DNA of 10,509 nt, taken from Candidatus Bathyarchaeota archaeon. GTDB lineage: Archaea; Thermoproteota; Bathyarchaeia; Bathyarchaeales; SOJC01. The number at the start of each line of letters is the position of its first letter. Positions within the stretch are counted from its first letter, which is position 1. The notes under the pieces were generated by a model. The model searched no databases, was not told the origin of the DNA, and saw only the letters and a list, made by a program, of their open reading frames with translations. The DNA lies in assembly GCA_030641425.1 (NCBI GenBank), contig DAOWHM010000086.1:1-10509 (forward strand). Reading direction: 5' to 3'. The position numbers and the translations under genes are program-made. Shown here piece by piece: positions 1 to 6,756 of the stretch.

Positions 1-1185
1 AGAGGATTCGTCTTGAAAGCATCCAGAGGAAAATACAACTTGAGCAACGACGGTCGAAAGATGCTGAACGCCACAGCAACGATATACAAGGAATCAACCC
101 AACGAGAGAAGAAAAAACGAGAGCAACTAACAAGACGCTACACCAAAGGATTAATCGAGGAAAAACAATTGAATAAAAAACTAATTACCAAAAAAGCAGA
201 ATACCAACCTTGCTGGCTGTCCTATACAGGCGCAATGGCTGGATCACTAAAAGCCTTAGAAACAAATTGCGATATTGTTGACGTAGGAGGCTACTCAGGC
301 TACGCATTCATCATAAATGTTGCCAAAGGCCAGACATGCCCCTCAGGACCAACCGCCCTACCCCTCCAAACATGGAAACAAATAATCAAAGGAACCGAAA
401 GTCTAGGATGGTCAATAGAACAATACGAATACCCCAAATCCTATCCCGCTAAAGAAGGCGAACCCACTCCTGAAGAGATAGAAACAGTGCGAAGACTATT
501 CGAGAAAATCAAAAAGGAAATAGATGAGCGAGACAGACCTGTCGTACTCTGGGGACTAGCGGCACCTGAATACGGAATCGTCAAAGGATATGAAAAAAAC
601 TCGTACTTAGTAAGCACCTTCAAAAGATTATCAAACCCTGAGCAAGAAGAAGACCCCATACCTTTCCACGAACTAAAAGCTCCTGGCTGCATCGACGCTT
701 TCTTCTTCCAAAACCGAGTCAAACCTGACCCCCTATCAACCGACACAAAAGCTCTTGAAAGAACCCTCAACTTCGCCACAGCTAATATGCCAATTCTTAA
801 AAACTATGTAGCAGGTCCACCGGCGTTAAGCGAATGGGCAGACGTTCTGGAGAACCTTCCGGAAAAAGAGCAGAACTACATGGGCAACAGCTATGTAGGA
901 GCTTGTGTCGCAGAAGGTCGATGGATAGCTGCTGAATTCCTGAAACGAATGGCAGAGAAACCCGTCGGACAAAAAGCAAGAGGTCTAGAAGAAGCTGCAA
1001 AACATTATGAAAAAGGAGCTCAGCTGATGAAGAAATTCACAGAGATCTTTCCATTCAAGTTTCAAGGAGAAATGAAACCAGCCGATCGAGTTGAGGGAGC
1101 AAGAATCCTCAAAGAAGTTAAGCTTTCAGAAGAAAAGGCAATAAGTCACATGAGGAAAGCAGTAAGCAATTTGAAGGCATCCTAA
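1..1185 (+). CDS. wHTH (truncated) fused to C39/BtrH-N-like domain protein, 5' partial
   Basis: The frame is open to the first base. A TTG at 13 with AGAGG at 1-5 could be a start, but the residues across it (GFVLKASRGKYNLSNDGRKM) read like the wing of a winged-helix domain (GLV-x-GKY-x-LT-x-x-G-x-x-L). I therefore think the gene starts upstream and bases 1-12 are coding. Counting from the TTG, residues 20-62 are a charged, probably helical linker. Residues 63-240 look like a C39-peptidase/BtrH N-terminal-type fold: Cys67, a GGYSGYAF strand near 92-99, CPSGPTA at 109-115, and PVVLWGL..PEYGIVKGY at 176-193. After about 268 the chain is helical (PPALSEWADVL, then helices ending in FPF). There is no signal peptide or membrane segment, so it is probably cytosolic. 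The fold call rests on recalled motif patterns, and no enzymatic activity can be assigned. It could be a ligand-sensing regulator. It converges with the macro gene. Confidence 0.7.
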   Translation, partial: RGFVLKASRGKYNLSNDGRKMLNATATIYKESTQREKKKREQLTRRYTKGLIEEKQLNKKLITKKAEYQPCWLSYTGAMAGSLKALETNCDIVDVGGYSGYAFIINVAKGQTCPSGPTALPLQTWKQIIKGTESLGWSIEQYEYPKSYPAKEGEPTPEEIETVRRLFEKIKKEIDERDRPVVLWGLAAPEYGIVKGYEKNSYLVSTFKRLSNPEQEEDPIPFHELKAPGCIDAFFFQNRVKPDPLSTDTKALERTLNFATANMPILKNYVAGPPALSEWADVLENLPEKEQNYMGNSYVGACVAEGRWIAAEFLKRMAEKPVGQKARGLEEAAKHYEKGAQLMKKFTEIFPFKFQGEMKPADRVEGARILKEVKLSEEKAISHMRKAVSNLKAS

Positions 1186-1192
1186 AGCAAAA

Positions 1193-1240
1193 CGAGTCGC
1201 GGAGGATATTAAGAAAGCGACTTGAGTCTCACTTTCTTTT
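1193..1240. terminator. Hairpin between convergent genes, probable terminator
   Basis: CGAGTCGC (1193-1200) pairs with GCGACTTG (1217-1224), allowing one G-U pair, across a 16-base loop. On the + strand it is followed by the T-rich stretch ACTTTCTTTT (1231-1240). On the - strand the hairpin is followed by TTTTGCTTT. It lies 7 bases after the stop at 1183-1185 and just past the macro gene's stop at 1229-1231, so it could end both transcripts. Confidence 0.5.
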
Positions 1241-1795
1241 GGTGCAAGGGTAACGTTCTCGGGTTAGAGATTCCAGGGCTCGTTCAAAGATTTCAAGAGT
1301 ATTCCTATCATAGAGACAGTAGACCACTCTTTCCAGTTTTGTGGGTCCTTCTAAGTACGCAATTGTGGTGGCTAGCATTATTGTGGCACATCGATCTTTT
1401 GGAAACCCGAATATTCCTGTACTGATTGCCGGGAAGGCAATGCTCTTGAGATTGTACTTGTCAGCCAAGATCAACGAGTTCAAAGTAGCATCCTTAAGTT
1501 TTTCGTCTTCATGTTCTTCGCCACGTCGTGGACCAACAGCGTGAATCACATGTTTCACTTTGAGGTCACCTCCTGTGGTAATGACTGCCCCGCCAACGTG
1601 GGTTCCACCTATCTTGTCGCATTCTTCTTGAATCTTCGGACCACCTTTACGTTTTATTGCTCCTGCTACTCCACCACCAAGATGGAGTGCTGTGTTTGCC
1701 GCGTTAACTAAGGCATCGGTGTTAACCTCAGTAATGTCTCCCATTACTAACTCCAGTGTAGTGTTGTTGATCTTGACTTCCATAGAAACGCCCAC
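1229..1795 (-). CDS. Macro-domain ADP-ribose-binding protein (Af1521-like)
   Basis: This is a stand-alone macro domain, a module that binds ADP-ribose and in many members hydrolyses ADP-ribosyl esters or O-acetyl-ADP-ribose. Visible motifs are GDIT at 19-22 (the Asp contacts adenine in known structures), NAAN at 31-34, the loop LGGGVAGAI at 39-47, and the phosphate-binding loop PAISTGIFGFP at 122-132. A strand near 157-162 (VVYCLYDR) and a closing helix complete the fold. Length (188 aa) and sequence resemble archaeal Af1521. MacroD/YmdB-type enzymes have Asp after GGGV; here it is Ala44, as in Af1521, so catalysis should not be assumed. The longest start is GTG at 1795; an ATG at 1783 (Met5) is equally plausible because neither has a clear Shine-Dalgarno. 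It is divergent from tldD across 133 bases and ends at a shared hairpin with the upstream + strand gene. Confidence 0.93.
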   Translation of the reverse strand: MGVSMEVKINNTTLELVMGDITEVNTDALVNAANTALHLGGGVAGAIKRKGGPKIQEECDKIGGTHVGGAVITTGGDLKVKHVIHAVGPRRGEEHEDEKLKDATLNSLILADKYNLKSIAFPAISTGIFGFPKDRCATIMLATTIAYLEGPTKLERVVYCLYDRNTLEIFERALESLTRERYPCTKRK

Positions 1796-1876
1796 TACTG
1801 AAATTTGCTATGTTTTCTAGATTTCAATTTAACGGTCAAAGCCGGTGTTCATAATTCTGTAACCTCGATGAAACGG

Positions 1877-1883
1877 TAAATAT
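1877..1883 (+). promoter_or_regulatory. Candidate TATA box for tldD-tldE
   Basis: TAAATAT, preceded by purine-rich AAACGG, lies about 50 bases before the TTG at 1929. A start site about 25 bases downstream would leave a leader of roughly 20-25 bases. The only ribosome binding signal there is a weak GATGAG. This is inferred from archaeal promoter architecture; another AT-rich run, TTAAAGCATTTAA (1888-1900), is an alternative. Confidence 0.3.
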
Positions 1884-1928
1884 CAACTTAAAGCATTTAA
1901 TCCAAAATCAACAAATGTATCTGATGAG

Positions 1929-3326
1929 TTGACTTTCCTTTTGATAAGTCTAGAAGACCTCTTAAAAAGTGAGATGGTGAATCAGGCAGACTTAGTTCAG
2001 TTACGAGGTCAGAGAAGAAGGCTGATCACCTGCACCGTCAAGAATGGTGTCATCAACGATTTCTCAAATATCAGCTTGAGCGGTGGGAGCGCAAGAGTTT
2101 TCGTTGACGGGAGATCTTGGGGTTTCAGCTCTACAAACTTGCTTAACCCTGAAAACGTCAAGCAAATGCTAAGACAGTCCTTAAAGCTCTCTAAAGCTTC
2201 ATTGAAACTGAAACACAAGAAGCTCACTCTTAAGCCAATCCCCATAGTGAACAGGAATGAGTCGACCCCAACTCGAAAGCCCTTACAAGATTTTTCTATG
2301 GAAGAGATTGCAGAGATTCCTTTAGAAGCTTACAGAGGAGCGAAAGACCTAGGAGAATATGTCGCCGACATAAAAGCTACATTCATCGCAATAGAGGACG
2401 ACCGACTTTTCCTGAGTTCCGAAGGCTCACGCATACACCAGAGCAATACCCGAGTACTGCTTTTTATTGATGTACTAGCGAAACGAAATTCTCTATTCTG
2501 CCCCGCATCAGAAAATCTAGGACACACAGGAGGAATGGAACTCTTCGACGAAACCTCTCCATATTCATTGGGGAAATCGGTTGCAGAGAAAGCAATACGC
2601 CTTCTAGATGCAAAAACTCCTCCAGCCGGAAAGTTTCACGTGGTTGTAGACCCAACTCTCTGCGCAACCATGCTTCACGAAGCAATTGGACACCCATTAG
2701 AGGCTGACTTAGCCATGTCCAGCGGGGGTTTTGGAAACCAGATGGGGGAACTAGTCTCTTCCGAACTCATGACAATATACGATGACGGTCATACGTTAGG
2801 TGGTTTAGGCTATTTTATCTTCGACGACGAAGGAGTTGAATGCAAACGAACCTACTTGATTGAGAACGGCGTGCTGACTTCTTTCATGCATGATAGGACA
2901 AGCGCTGCCTGTGCCGATGTTTCTCCAACTGGTAACGCTCATGCTTGGGACTACAGTGTAGAGCCCCTAATTAGGCAGACCAACATCGGCATTGAAGCAG
3001 GTGATTTTTCGTTAGAGGATATGATCGAGGGTGTCAAGGAGGGGCTCTTCCTTGAAGGCACTTTTGGTGGGCAAGCAGATGCCAATGCGGATTTCACCTT
3101 TGGCTTCCAAAGTGCAAGTCGGATAAGGAAGGGAAGGTTCGTTGAGGATTACCGAGGCGCAAACGTGGCAGGAAACGCCATTGAAGTCTTCAAAACCATC
3201 GATGCAGTGGGCAAGGGGGTAGTTCTGCGCCCCGGTGCATGTGGCAAGAGCCAATTCGCGCTACAAGGTCGTGCTGTTCCTGCAATTCGCTGTGAAATGA
3301 TGGTTGGAGGAACGGGAGGGCACTAG
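1929..3326 (+). CDS. tldD: TldD family metalloprotease, HExxxH subunit
   Basis: This is the catalytic subunit of the TldD/TldE zinc protease, a cytosolic heterodimer that trims short or unfolded peptides (in E. coli, microcin B17 leader and CcdA). The substrate in archaea is unknown. The metal-binding motif HEAIGH is at 250-255. The third ligand is probably Cys438 in RPGACGKSQ, matching the conserved C-terminal Cys of E. coli TldD. The N-terminal domain has the family pattern RGQRRR...GGSARVFVDGRSWGFSST (about 26-69). At 465 aa it is close to E. coli TldD (481). The start is TTG at 1929; TTG at 1941 and ATG at 1974 are alternatives, but the ATG would remove the first family helix. tldE follows after two bases, so the subunits should be cotranscribed. 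Confidence 0.95.
   Translation: MTFLLISLEDLLKSEMVNQADLVQLRGQRRRLITCTVKNGVINDFSNISLSGGSARVFVDGRSWGFSSTNLLNPENVKQMLRQSLKLSKASLKLKHKKLTLKPIPIVNRNESTPTRKPLQDFSMEEIAEIPLEAYRGAKDLGEYVADIKATFIAIEDDRLFLSSEGSRIHQSNTRVLLFIDVLAKRNSLFCPASENLGHTGGMELFDETSPYSLGKSVAEKAIRLLDAKTPPAGKFHVVVDPTLCATMLHEAIGHPLEADLAMSSGGFGNQMGELVSSELMTIYDDGHTLGGLGYFIFDDEGVECKRTYLIENGVLTSFMHDRTSAACADVSPTGNAHAWDYSVEPLIRQTNIGIEAGDFSLEDMIEGVKEGLFLEGTFGGQADANADFTFGFQSASRIRKGRFVEDYRGANVAGNAIEVFKTIDAVGKGVVLRPGACGKSQFALQGRAVPAIRCEMMVGGTGGH
3314..3320 (+). promoter_or_regulatory. Strong Shine-Dalgarno for tldE inside the tldD end
   Basis: GGGAGGG encodes part of TldD's glycine-rich C-terminus and sits 8 bases before the GTG at 3329. It supports that GTG as the tldE start and suggests coupled translation of the two subunits. 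Confidence 0.7.
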
Positions 3327-3328
3327 AA

Positions 3329-4720
3329 GTGGAGCTAGACTGGAGCTTTCTGGGAAATGCAGTTCACAAGGTTGTCAGAAAACTTGAGAAGAAGAATTTG
3401 ACCCATGTCGAAGCCTTCTATACTTACACAAAGACAACTGAGGTTACAATAAGGAACTCCGAAGTTTTAACGCAGAACAGAATGGACGACTCAGGTGTGG
3501 GGTTCAGAATCGCGGTCTCCGGGAGCAAAGTTGGATTTGCGTGCACAAATGTCATGGAAGAAGAGGCAATTCTAGAAGCTGGTGAGAATGCATTAGCTAT
3601 TGCCAAGGTCAGCCCTGAGATTCCTAATTTCACTCTTCCTCAAGGTCGCAGTCCACCAAAAGTGAAGGGATTATTTGACCCAGCAGTTGCTGCTATTGAT
3701 ATTGGAGAAGCAGTGGACGCCGCAAATAGAGCTATCATTGCGGCTGAAGGATTTGACAAACGAGTCATCGCAAAGGATGGACGCTTTCTTTACGAATCTG
3801 GATGGCGAGGAATCATAAATACTCAAGGAGTTGATTTTGAAGAGCGTGGGACAAGAGTTGTAGCCTATCTTGGAGGTAGTGGAAAGCAAAACGGTGAAGT
3901 AACTGGCAGCTGCTATTACCTTATCCTAGGGAGGACAGCAGACCTAGAACCTGAAAGGCTCGGGGAAACCGTTGGGAAAAAGGTCATCAACATGCTCAAT
4001 CCTCGACGTCTGGAGAGCTTTCAAGGTTCAGTGATCTTCAGTTCTGAAGCAGTCTCCTACCAACTTTTTGAAGTGTTGACAGAGGCACTGAAAGGAGACG
4101 CAGTGTTCGCTGGAAGTTCCGTTTGGGCTGGCAAACTCAGCCAATCTGTTGCCTCTAAGATTCTGACTGTGGTGGATGATGCTTTGATTGGTGGAGGTTT
4201 CGCTTCTAGGAGTTTTGACGGAGAAGGTTGCGCTTCGCATAAAACTCCTCTCATCACCAAGGGCAAACTTGCAGGATACCTACACGACGCTACATCAGCC
4301 AACGTTTTAGAGACGAGAAACAGTGGGAATGCCTCTCGATTTCCAGGCGGTTTCGACATGATTCGCTCGATAATTGGGGAAGGCTACAGAACCAGACCTG
4401 AAATATACCCTTCAAACTTAACGATTCAACCAGGGAATAGTACAAAAGATGAACTAATCACTGAAATCAGAAAAGGCATACTTGTCGAATCCATGGCCGG
4501 CTTCCCTCAAGCAGGATCCGGAGTCATCAGCACCCAGCTCTCCCAAGCTTTTTTCATAAAAAATGGCGAAATCATAAACCCAGTAAAGAACGGAATGGTA
4601 TCTGGAGTAGCATTTGACTGGTTCAAGAAGATCTCCCAAGTCAGCAACGACAGCAAACAATTCCCAAATGCCATCGTACCCTCACTTCTCGTAGAAGACG
4701 TGAAAATCATTGGAACCTAA
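3329..4720 (+). CDS. tldE: TldE/PmbA family protein, non-catalytic partner of TldD
   Basis: This is the second subunit of the TldD/TldE protease. It shares the fold but lacks the metal site: the segment aligned with the HExxxH helix is SYQLFEVLTEAL (243-254), with no HExxxH. It is thought to complete the substrate-binding cavity. Family features seen are SGVGFRIAVSGSKVGFACT near 55-73, an AGSSVWAG stretch near 261-268, FDGEGCASHKTPLI near 294-307, and a C-terminal VSGVAFDW helix start near 435-442. Length is 463 aa against about 450 for E. coli PmbA. The GTG start follows the tldD stop by two bases and has a strong ribosome binding site, so this is a two-gene operon. The gene ends 10 bases before the hairpin region shared with alba. 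The call is secure; only the substrate is unknown. Confidence 0.94.
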   Translation: MELDWSFLGNAVHKVVRKLEKKNLTHVEAFYTYTKTTEVTIRNSEVLTQNRMDDSGVGFRIAVSGSKVGFACTNVMEEEAILEAGENALAIAKVSPEIPNFTLPQGRSPPKVKGLFDPAVAAIDIGEAVDAANRAIIAAEGFDKRVIAKDGRFLYESGWRGIINTQGVDFEERGTRVVAYLGGSGKQNGEVTGSCYYLILGRTADLEPERLGETVGKKVINMLNPRRLESFQGSVIFSSEAVSYQLFEVLTEALKGDAVFAGSSVWAGKLSQSVASKILTVVDDALIGGGFASRSFDGEGCASHKTPLITKGKLAGYLHDATSANVLETRNSGNASRFPGGFDMIRSIIGEGYRTRPEIYPSNLTIQPGNSTKDELITEIRKGILVESMAGFPQAGSGVISTQLSQAFFIKNGEIINPVKNGMVSGVAFDWFKKISQVSNDSKQFPNAIVPSLLVEDVKIIGT

Positions 4721-4730
4721 CCACATCTAC

Positions 4731-4773
4731 AAAAAAAGCTGAAAGACCTCAGAACTTTAGTTGAGTTAGCTTT
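4731..4773 (-). terminator. Hairpin with T7 tract, terminator of the alba transcript
   Basis: AAAGCTGA (4735-4742) pairs with TTAGCTTT (4766-4773), with one wobble, and inner pairs CTC/GAG and AAC/GTT extend the stem. On the - strand the stem runs directly into seven Ts (complement of 4731-4737), an intrinsic-terminator layout. It is 142 bases past the alba stop and 10 bases past the tldE stop, so it may also mark the end of tldE on the other strand, where no T tract follows. Confidence 0.55.
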
Positions 4774-4906
4774 ACCAACCTGACGGTACTCTATTGTCAT
4801 AGACAACCTCCTTGGCTCCAAGGAAAAGACCTAGTTCCTCGATCATATCAGCTCGAATGTTGCATGCATGTGAGAAAAAATAGTGGGGGTGGCGGTCTTT
4901 GTTAAC
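4772..4906 (-). other. Unassigned 44-codon open frame in the alba 3' region
   Basis: An open frame on the alba strand begins just after an in-frame TGA (4907-4909) and ends with TAA at 4772-4774, at the base of the alba terminator hairpin. Its last 30 residues look protein-like (ACNIRADMIEELGLFLGAKE, then VVYDNRVPSGW). It has no ATG/GTG/TTG until Met21, giving only a 24-residue protein, and no clear ribosome binding site. A run of six Ts near 4875-4880 joins the alba reading frame to this one by a one-base shift. It could be a remnant of a lost gene, a small protein, or chance. I do not recognise a family. A perfect 7+2+7 dyad (4809-4824, TCCTTGG/CCAAGGA) lies within it. Confidence 0.25.
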
Positions 4907-4914
4907 TCAAGGAG

Positions 4915-5280
4915 TTACTCTTTTCTAAGAGTTATTTCCATTGTTGAGACGTTTCTCGGATTACCGCCTTCTCTAGGTGTGATCTGCTCTGTACCGATGG
5001 CGATGTCCTTGGTTTCTGCGTCTTTGAAGAATCTGTTGCGAACGATTTCCGCTACGTCTACAGCTGTACTGATGGCACGACCACGTGCTTTCAGTATGAC
5101 TTCTTTGGTGTCACCCACGTTGAAGCCTGTTATGACAGCCATAACGTAACTCATTGGAGGCTTATTTCCAACAAATATCACATTCTGCTCTTTTGGTGCT
5201 CTTGTTTCTTTTGGTGCTTTTGTTTCTTTTGTTTCTTTTGGTGCTTCTTCTGGTGTTTCAGAGGTTTCTACGTCAGACAT
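4915..5280 (-). CDS. albA: Alba DNA/RNA-binding chromatin protein
   Basis: Alba is a small dimeric archaeal protein that coats DNA and RNA. Residues 33-121 match the family closely: [16 protein letters not shown] (33-48), [20 protein letters not shown] (64-83), then IGTEQI and a closing [11 protein letters not shown]. Against Sulfolobus Sso10b, whose loop reads GKKPVMNYV, this protein has [10 protein letters not shown]17 is kept (Lys40) but the acetylated K16 is Asn39. Residues 1-32 are an extra tail of Glu, Lys, Pro and Thr with repeated APKET/KET units (13-31), probably disordered; most Alba proteins start near residue 30. The ATG is preceded by a modest AGGT about 8 bases upstream. It is transcribed alone, divergent from the flavin reductase, and ends at the T7 hairpin. 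Confidence 0.96.
   Translation of the reverse strand: MSDVETSETPEEAPKETKETKAPKETRAPKEQNVIFVGNKPPMSYVMAVITGFNVGDTKEVILKARGRAISTAVDVAEIVRNRFFKDAETKDIAIGTEQITPREGGNPRNVSTMEITLRKE
5188..5244 (-). repeat. Short in-frame repeats in the Alba N-terminal tail
   Basis: Units encoding APKET and KET recur ([19 protein letters not shown], residues 13-31). At DNA level, TTTCTTTT and GGTGCT on the + strand recur three or more times. The pattern suggests slippage-driven growth of a charged, disordered tail. Confidence 0.65.
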
Positions 5281-5331
5281 TTTGGTTTACCTGTTTTCAC
5301 TTGTTTGCAAATCATGCTATCTGAAAACCTA

Positions 5332-5343
5332 ATCTTAAATGTT
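5332..5343 (-). promoter_or_regulatory. Candidate TATA box for alba
   Basis: On the - strand AACATTTAAGAT lies 52-63 bases upstream of the alba ATG. Transcription from about 25 bases further on would leave a leader of some 25-30 bases containing the AGGT ribosome binding signal. Inferred from spacing and AT content only. Confidence 0.3.
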
Positions 5344-5449
5344 GCGGGGCTCAAGAACTAGAACGAAATGGGCATTTAGAAGGTTGACGGGCTTTCGCCT
5401 TAAATACAATGATGTAGTCTTACGCGCTATCATCAATTTCATGTTAAAA

Positions 5450-5456
5450 TTAATAT
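5450..5456 (+). promoter_or_regulatory. Candidate TATA box for the flavin reductase gene
   Basis: TTAATAT preceded by TTAAAA lies 44-50 bases before the ATG at 5500. A start site near 5480 would keep the GAGGG ribosome binding site (5489-5493) in a leader of about 20 bases. A second AT-rich box, TTAAATAC (5399-5406), is an alternative. Confidence 0.35.
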
Positions 5457-5499
5457 GAGTGCCCATGAGTAACATAACAATCCATGTAGAGGGTTCAGT

Positions 5500-6030
5500 A
5501 TGAAGAAAGTAGATCCAATTCGGGCAGGATTGAGGAAATTGCCAATTCGACCAGTATATCTAATTTCAATGCAGCATGAAGGCAAGAATAACATAATAAC
5601 TATAGGTATGTTTGCTTTTTTCTCAGGCAATCCCACCCTCGTTGGAATAGGTGTGAAACCCAGTCGTTTTTCCTATGAAATGATCAGGAAAAGCCGGGAA
5701 TTTGTAGTTAATGTGGTTGACGGAAAACTCATGTACGCAGTACGTGTCTGTGGAGAATCCTCAGGTAGAAATCTTGACAAGTTCAAACAGGCAAACCTTA
5801 CCCCAATAGAAGGGACAAAAGTGAAAGCACCACTCGTCGAAGAGTCACCCCTCAATATAGAGTGTAAAGTTGTAAAAGAAGTAGAGACTGGCGACCACAA
5901 TTGGTTCATAGGCGAAGTACAGATGGTGCATGCAAGTCAAGATTATGATTGGAATCAAGGACTGTTATTCAAGTGGATCGGCGAAAGCGGAGTCTTCTTC
6001 GAGGTTGGAGAGCAGAAGGGGAAATACTGA
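5500..6030 (+). CDS. Flavin reductase-like FMN-binding protein
   Basis: This is a split-barrel FMN protein of the flavin reductase-like family. Members bind FMN and pass electrons from NAD(P)H to flavin, ferric iron or a partner oxygenase or redox protein; which of these applies cannot be told here. Recognisable stretches are RPVYLISMQHEGKNNIITIG (17-36), GNPTLVGIGVKPSRFSYEMI (43-62), REFVVNVV (66-73), and an acidic/aromatic half with HNWFIGEVQMVHAS near 133-146. Its 176 residues fit the single-domain length. The ATG at 5500 has GAGGG (5489-5493) six bases upstream and the product starts at the usual family position. It is soluble, with no signal or membrane segment. The HAD gene follows on the same strand after 57 bases, so the two may share a transcript, but the link is weak. 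Confidence 0.92.
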   Translation: MKKVDPIRAGLRKLPIRPVYLISMQHEGKNNIITIGMFAFFSGNPTLVGIGVKPSRFSYEMIRKSREFVVNVVDGKLMYAVRVCGESSGRNLDKFKQANLTPIEGTKVKAPLVEESPLNIECKVVKEVETGDHNWFIGEVQMVHASQDYDWNQGLLFKWIGESGVFFEVGEQKGKY

Positions 6031-6087
6031 TCTACTAGCTTTTCCACTGCATAGATTCGTTTGACAAACTACTCTTTGATGTGCCAA

Positions 6088-6756
6088 ATGCTTAAAGCAG
6101 TCATTTTCGATTGGGATGGAACGCTAGCTGATACTCAACATGCTGTAGTGAACTCCTTCCAAAGAAGCCTGAGAGAGATTGGATGTGAAGTTAGCGATGA
6201 GTTTATCAGAAGAAGAATCGGGATAGGAGCAAGAAACACCTTCAAGGAAGCCTTGAGATTCCACAATATGACCTTTGACGAGAAAGCTATCAGTAGGCTT
6301 GTAGACAACAAGATCCGATTACAGTTGATGAACGTAGAAGATGTTAGCCTCTTTGATGGAGCCATCGAACTCTTAAGCGCTCTAAATCGAAAAGCGAAGT
6401 TGGCTTTGGCCTCCATGAACAATAGGGCAGTAGTTAATAAACTATTGAGGAAGAACGGGGTCCTCGTCTATTTCGATGTTATCATAACAGCGGATGAAGT
6501 CCACAGACCAAAACCACATCCAGAAATCTTCTTGAAATGTGCATCAGAACTTAGATGTAAATCTCAAGAATGTGTTGTCATTGAAGACTCTGTCTTTGGC
6601 GTTAAGGCAGCCAAGAGAGCCAAGATGAGCTGTATCGCTATTCCTCAAGGAGCTTACTCCGAGACCGAATTGAGAGAAGAAAATCCTAATTTAATTGTGA
6701 AATCGATAAATGAAAGGAAGCGGATTCTGGAATTCATACTTGAGAAAGATAGTTGA
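6088..6756 (+). CDS. HAD superfamily phosphatase (phosphoglycolate phosphatase/beta-PGM-like)
   Basis: This is a haloacid dehalogenase-type hydrolase acting on a small phosphorylated metabolite not defined by the sequence. Counting from the ATG at 6088, motif I is FDWDGT with nucleophile Asp8 and acid/base Asp10. A helical cap follows (about 15-90). Motif II is the Ser in ALASMNN (about 108). Motif III is Lys in RPKPHPEIF (about 143), and motif IV is the acidic pair in VIEDSVFG (about 162-163). All catalytic elements are intact, and 222 aa is normal for the group. The frame runs back to TTG 6061 and ATG 6079, but the family begins MLKAVIFDWDGTL, so I chose 6088. No start has a convincing ribosome binding site, so a leaderless mRNA or read-on from the flavin reductase gene is possible. 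Confidence 0.92.
   Translation: MLKAVIFDWDGTLADTQHAVVNSFQRSLREIGCEVSDEFIRRRIGIGARNTFKEALRFHNMTFDEKAISRLVDNKIRLQLMNVEDVSLFDGAIELLSALNRKAKLALASMNNRAVVNKLLRKNGVLVYFDVIITADEVHRPKPHPEIFLKCASELRCKSQECVVIEDSVFGVKAAKRAKMSCIAIPQGAYSETELREENPNLIVKSINERKRILEFILEKDS

Noticed and set aside
13..1185. 2-hydroxyacyl-CoA dehydratase or other redox enzyme reading of the first gene
   Set aside because: The few cysteines are not arranged as an iron-sulfur site; the PVVLWGL..PEYGIVKGY and CPSGPTA stretches fit the C39/BtrH-N-like pattern better.
1222..1711. Three + strand open frames opposite the macro gene
   Set aside because: The macro domain on the - strand explains this stretch fully, and the + strand peptides have no motif.
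4057..4359. 100-codon open frame on the - strand inside tldE
   Set aside because: It lies wholly inside a well-recognised gene on the other strand and its peptide shows no family features, so it is a shadow frame.
4860..4870. GCATGC palindromes at 4862-4867, 9486-9491 and 10200-10209, all between genes
   Set aside because: The motif is short and self-complementary, the spacing to starts differs each time, and three copies in 10 kb is weak evidence for an operator.
5281..5499. Possible tRNA or structured RNA in the alba-flavin reductase spacer
   Set aside because: No T-loop-like GTTCGA box, paired acceptor ends or long stems are visible; only TATA-like boxes and a three-pair hairpin near 5393.
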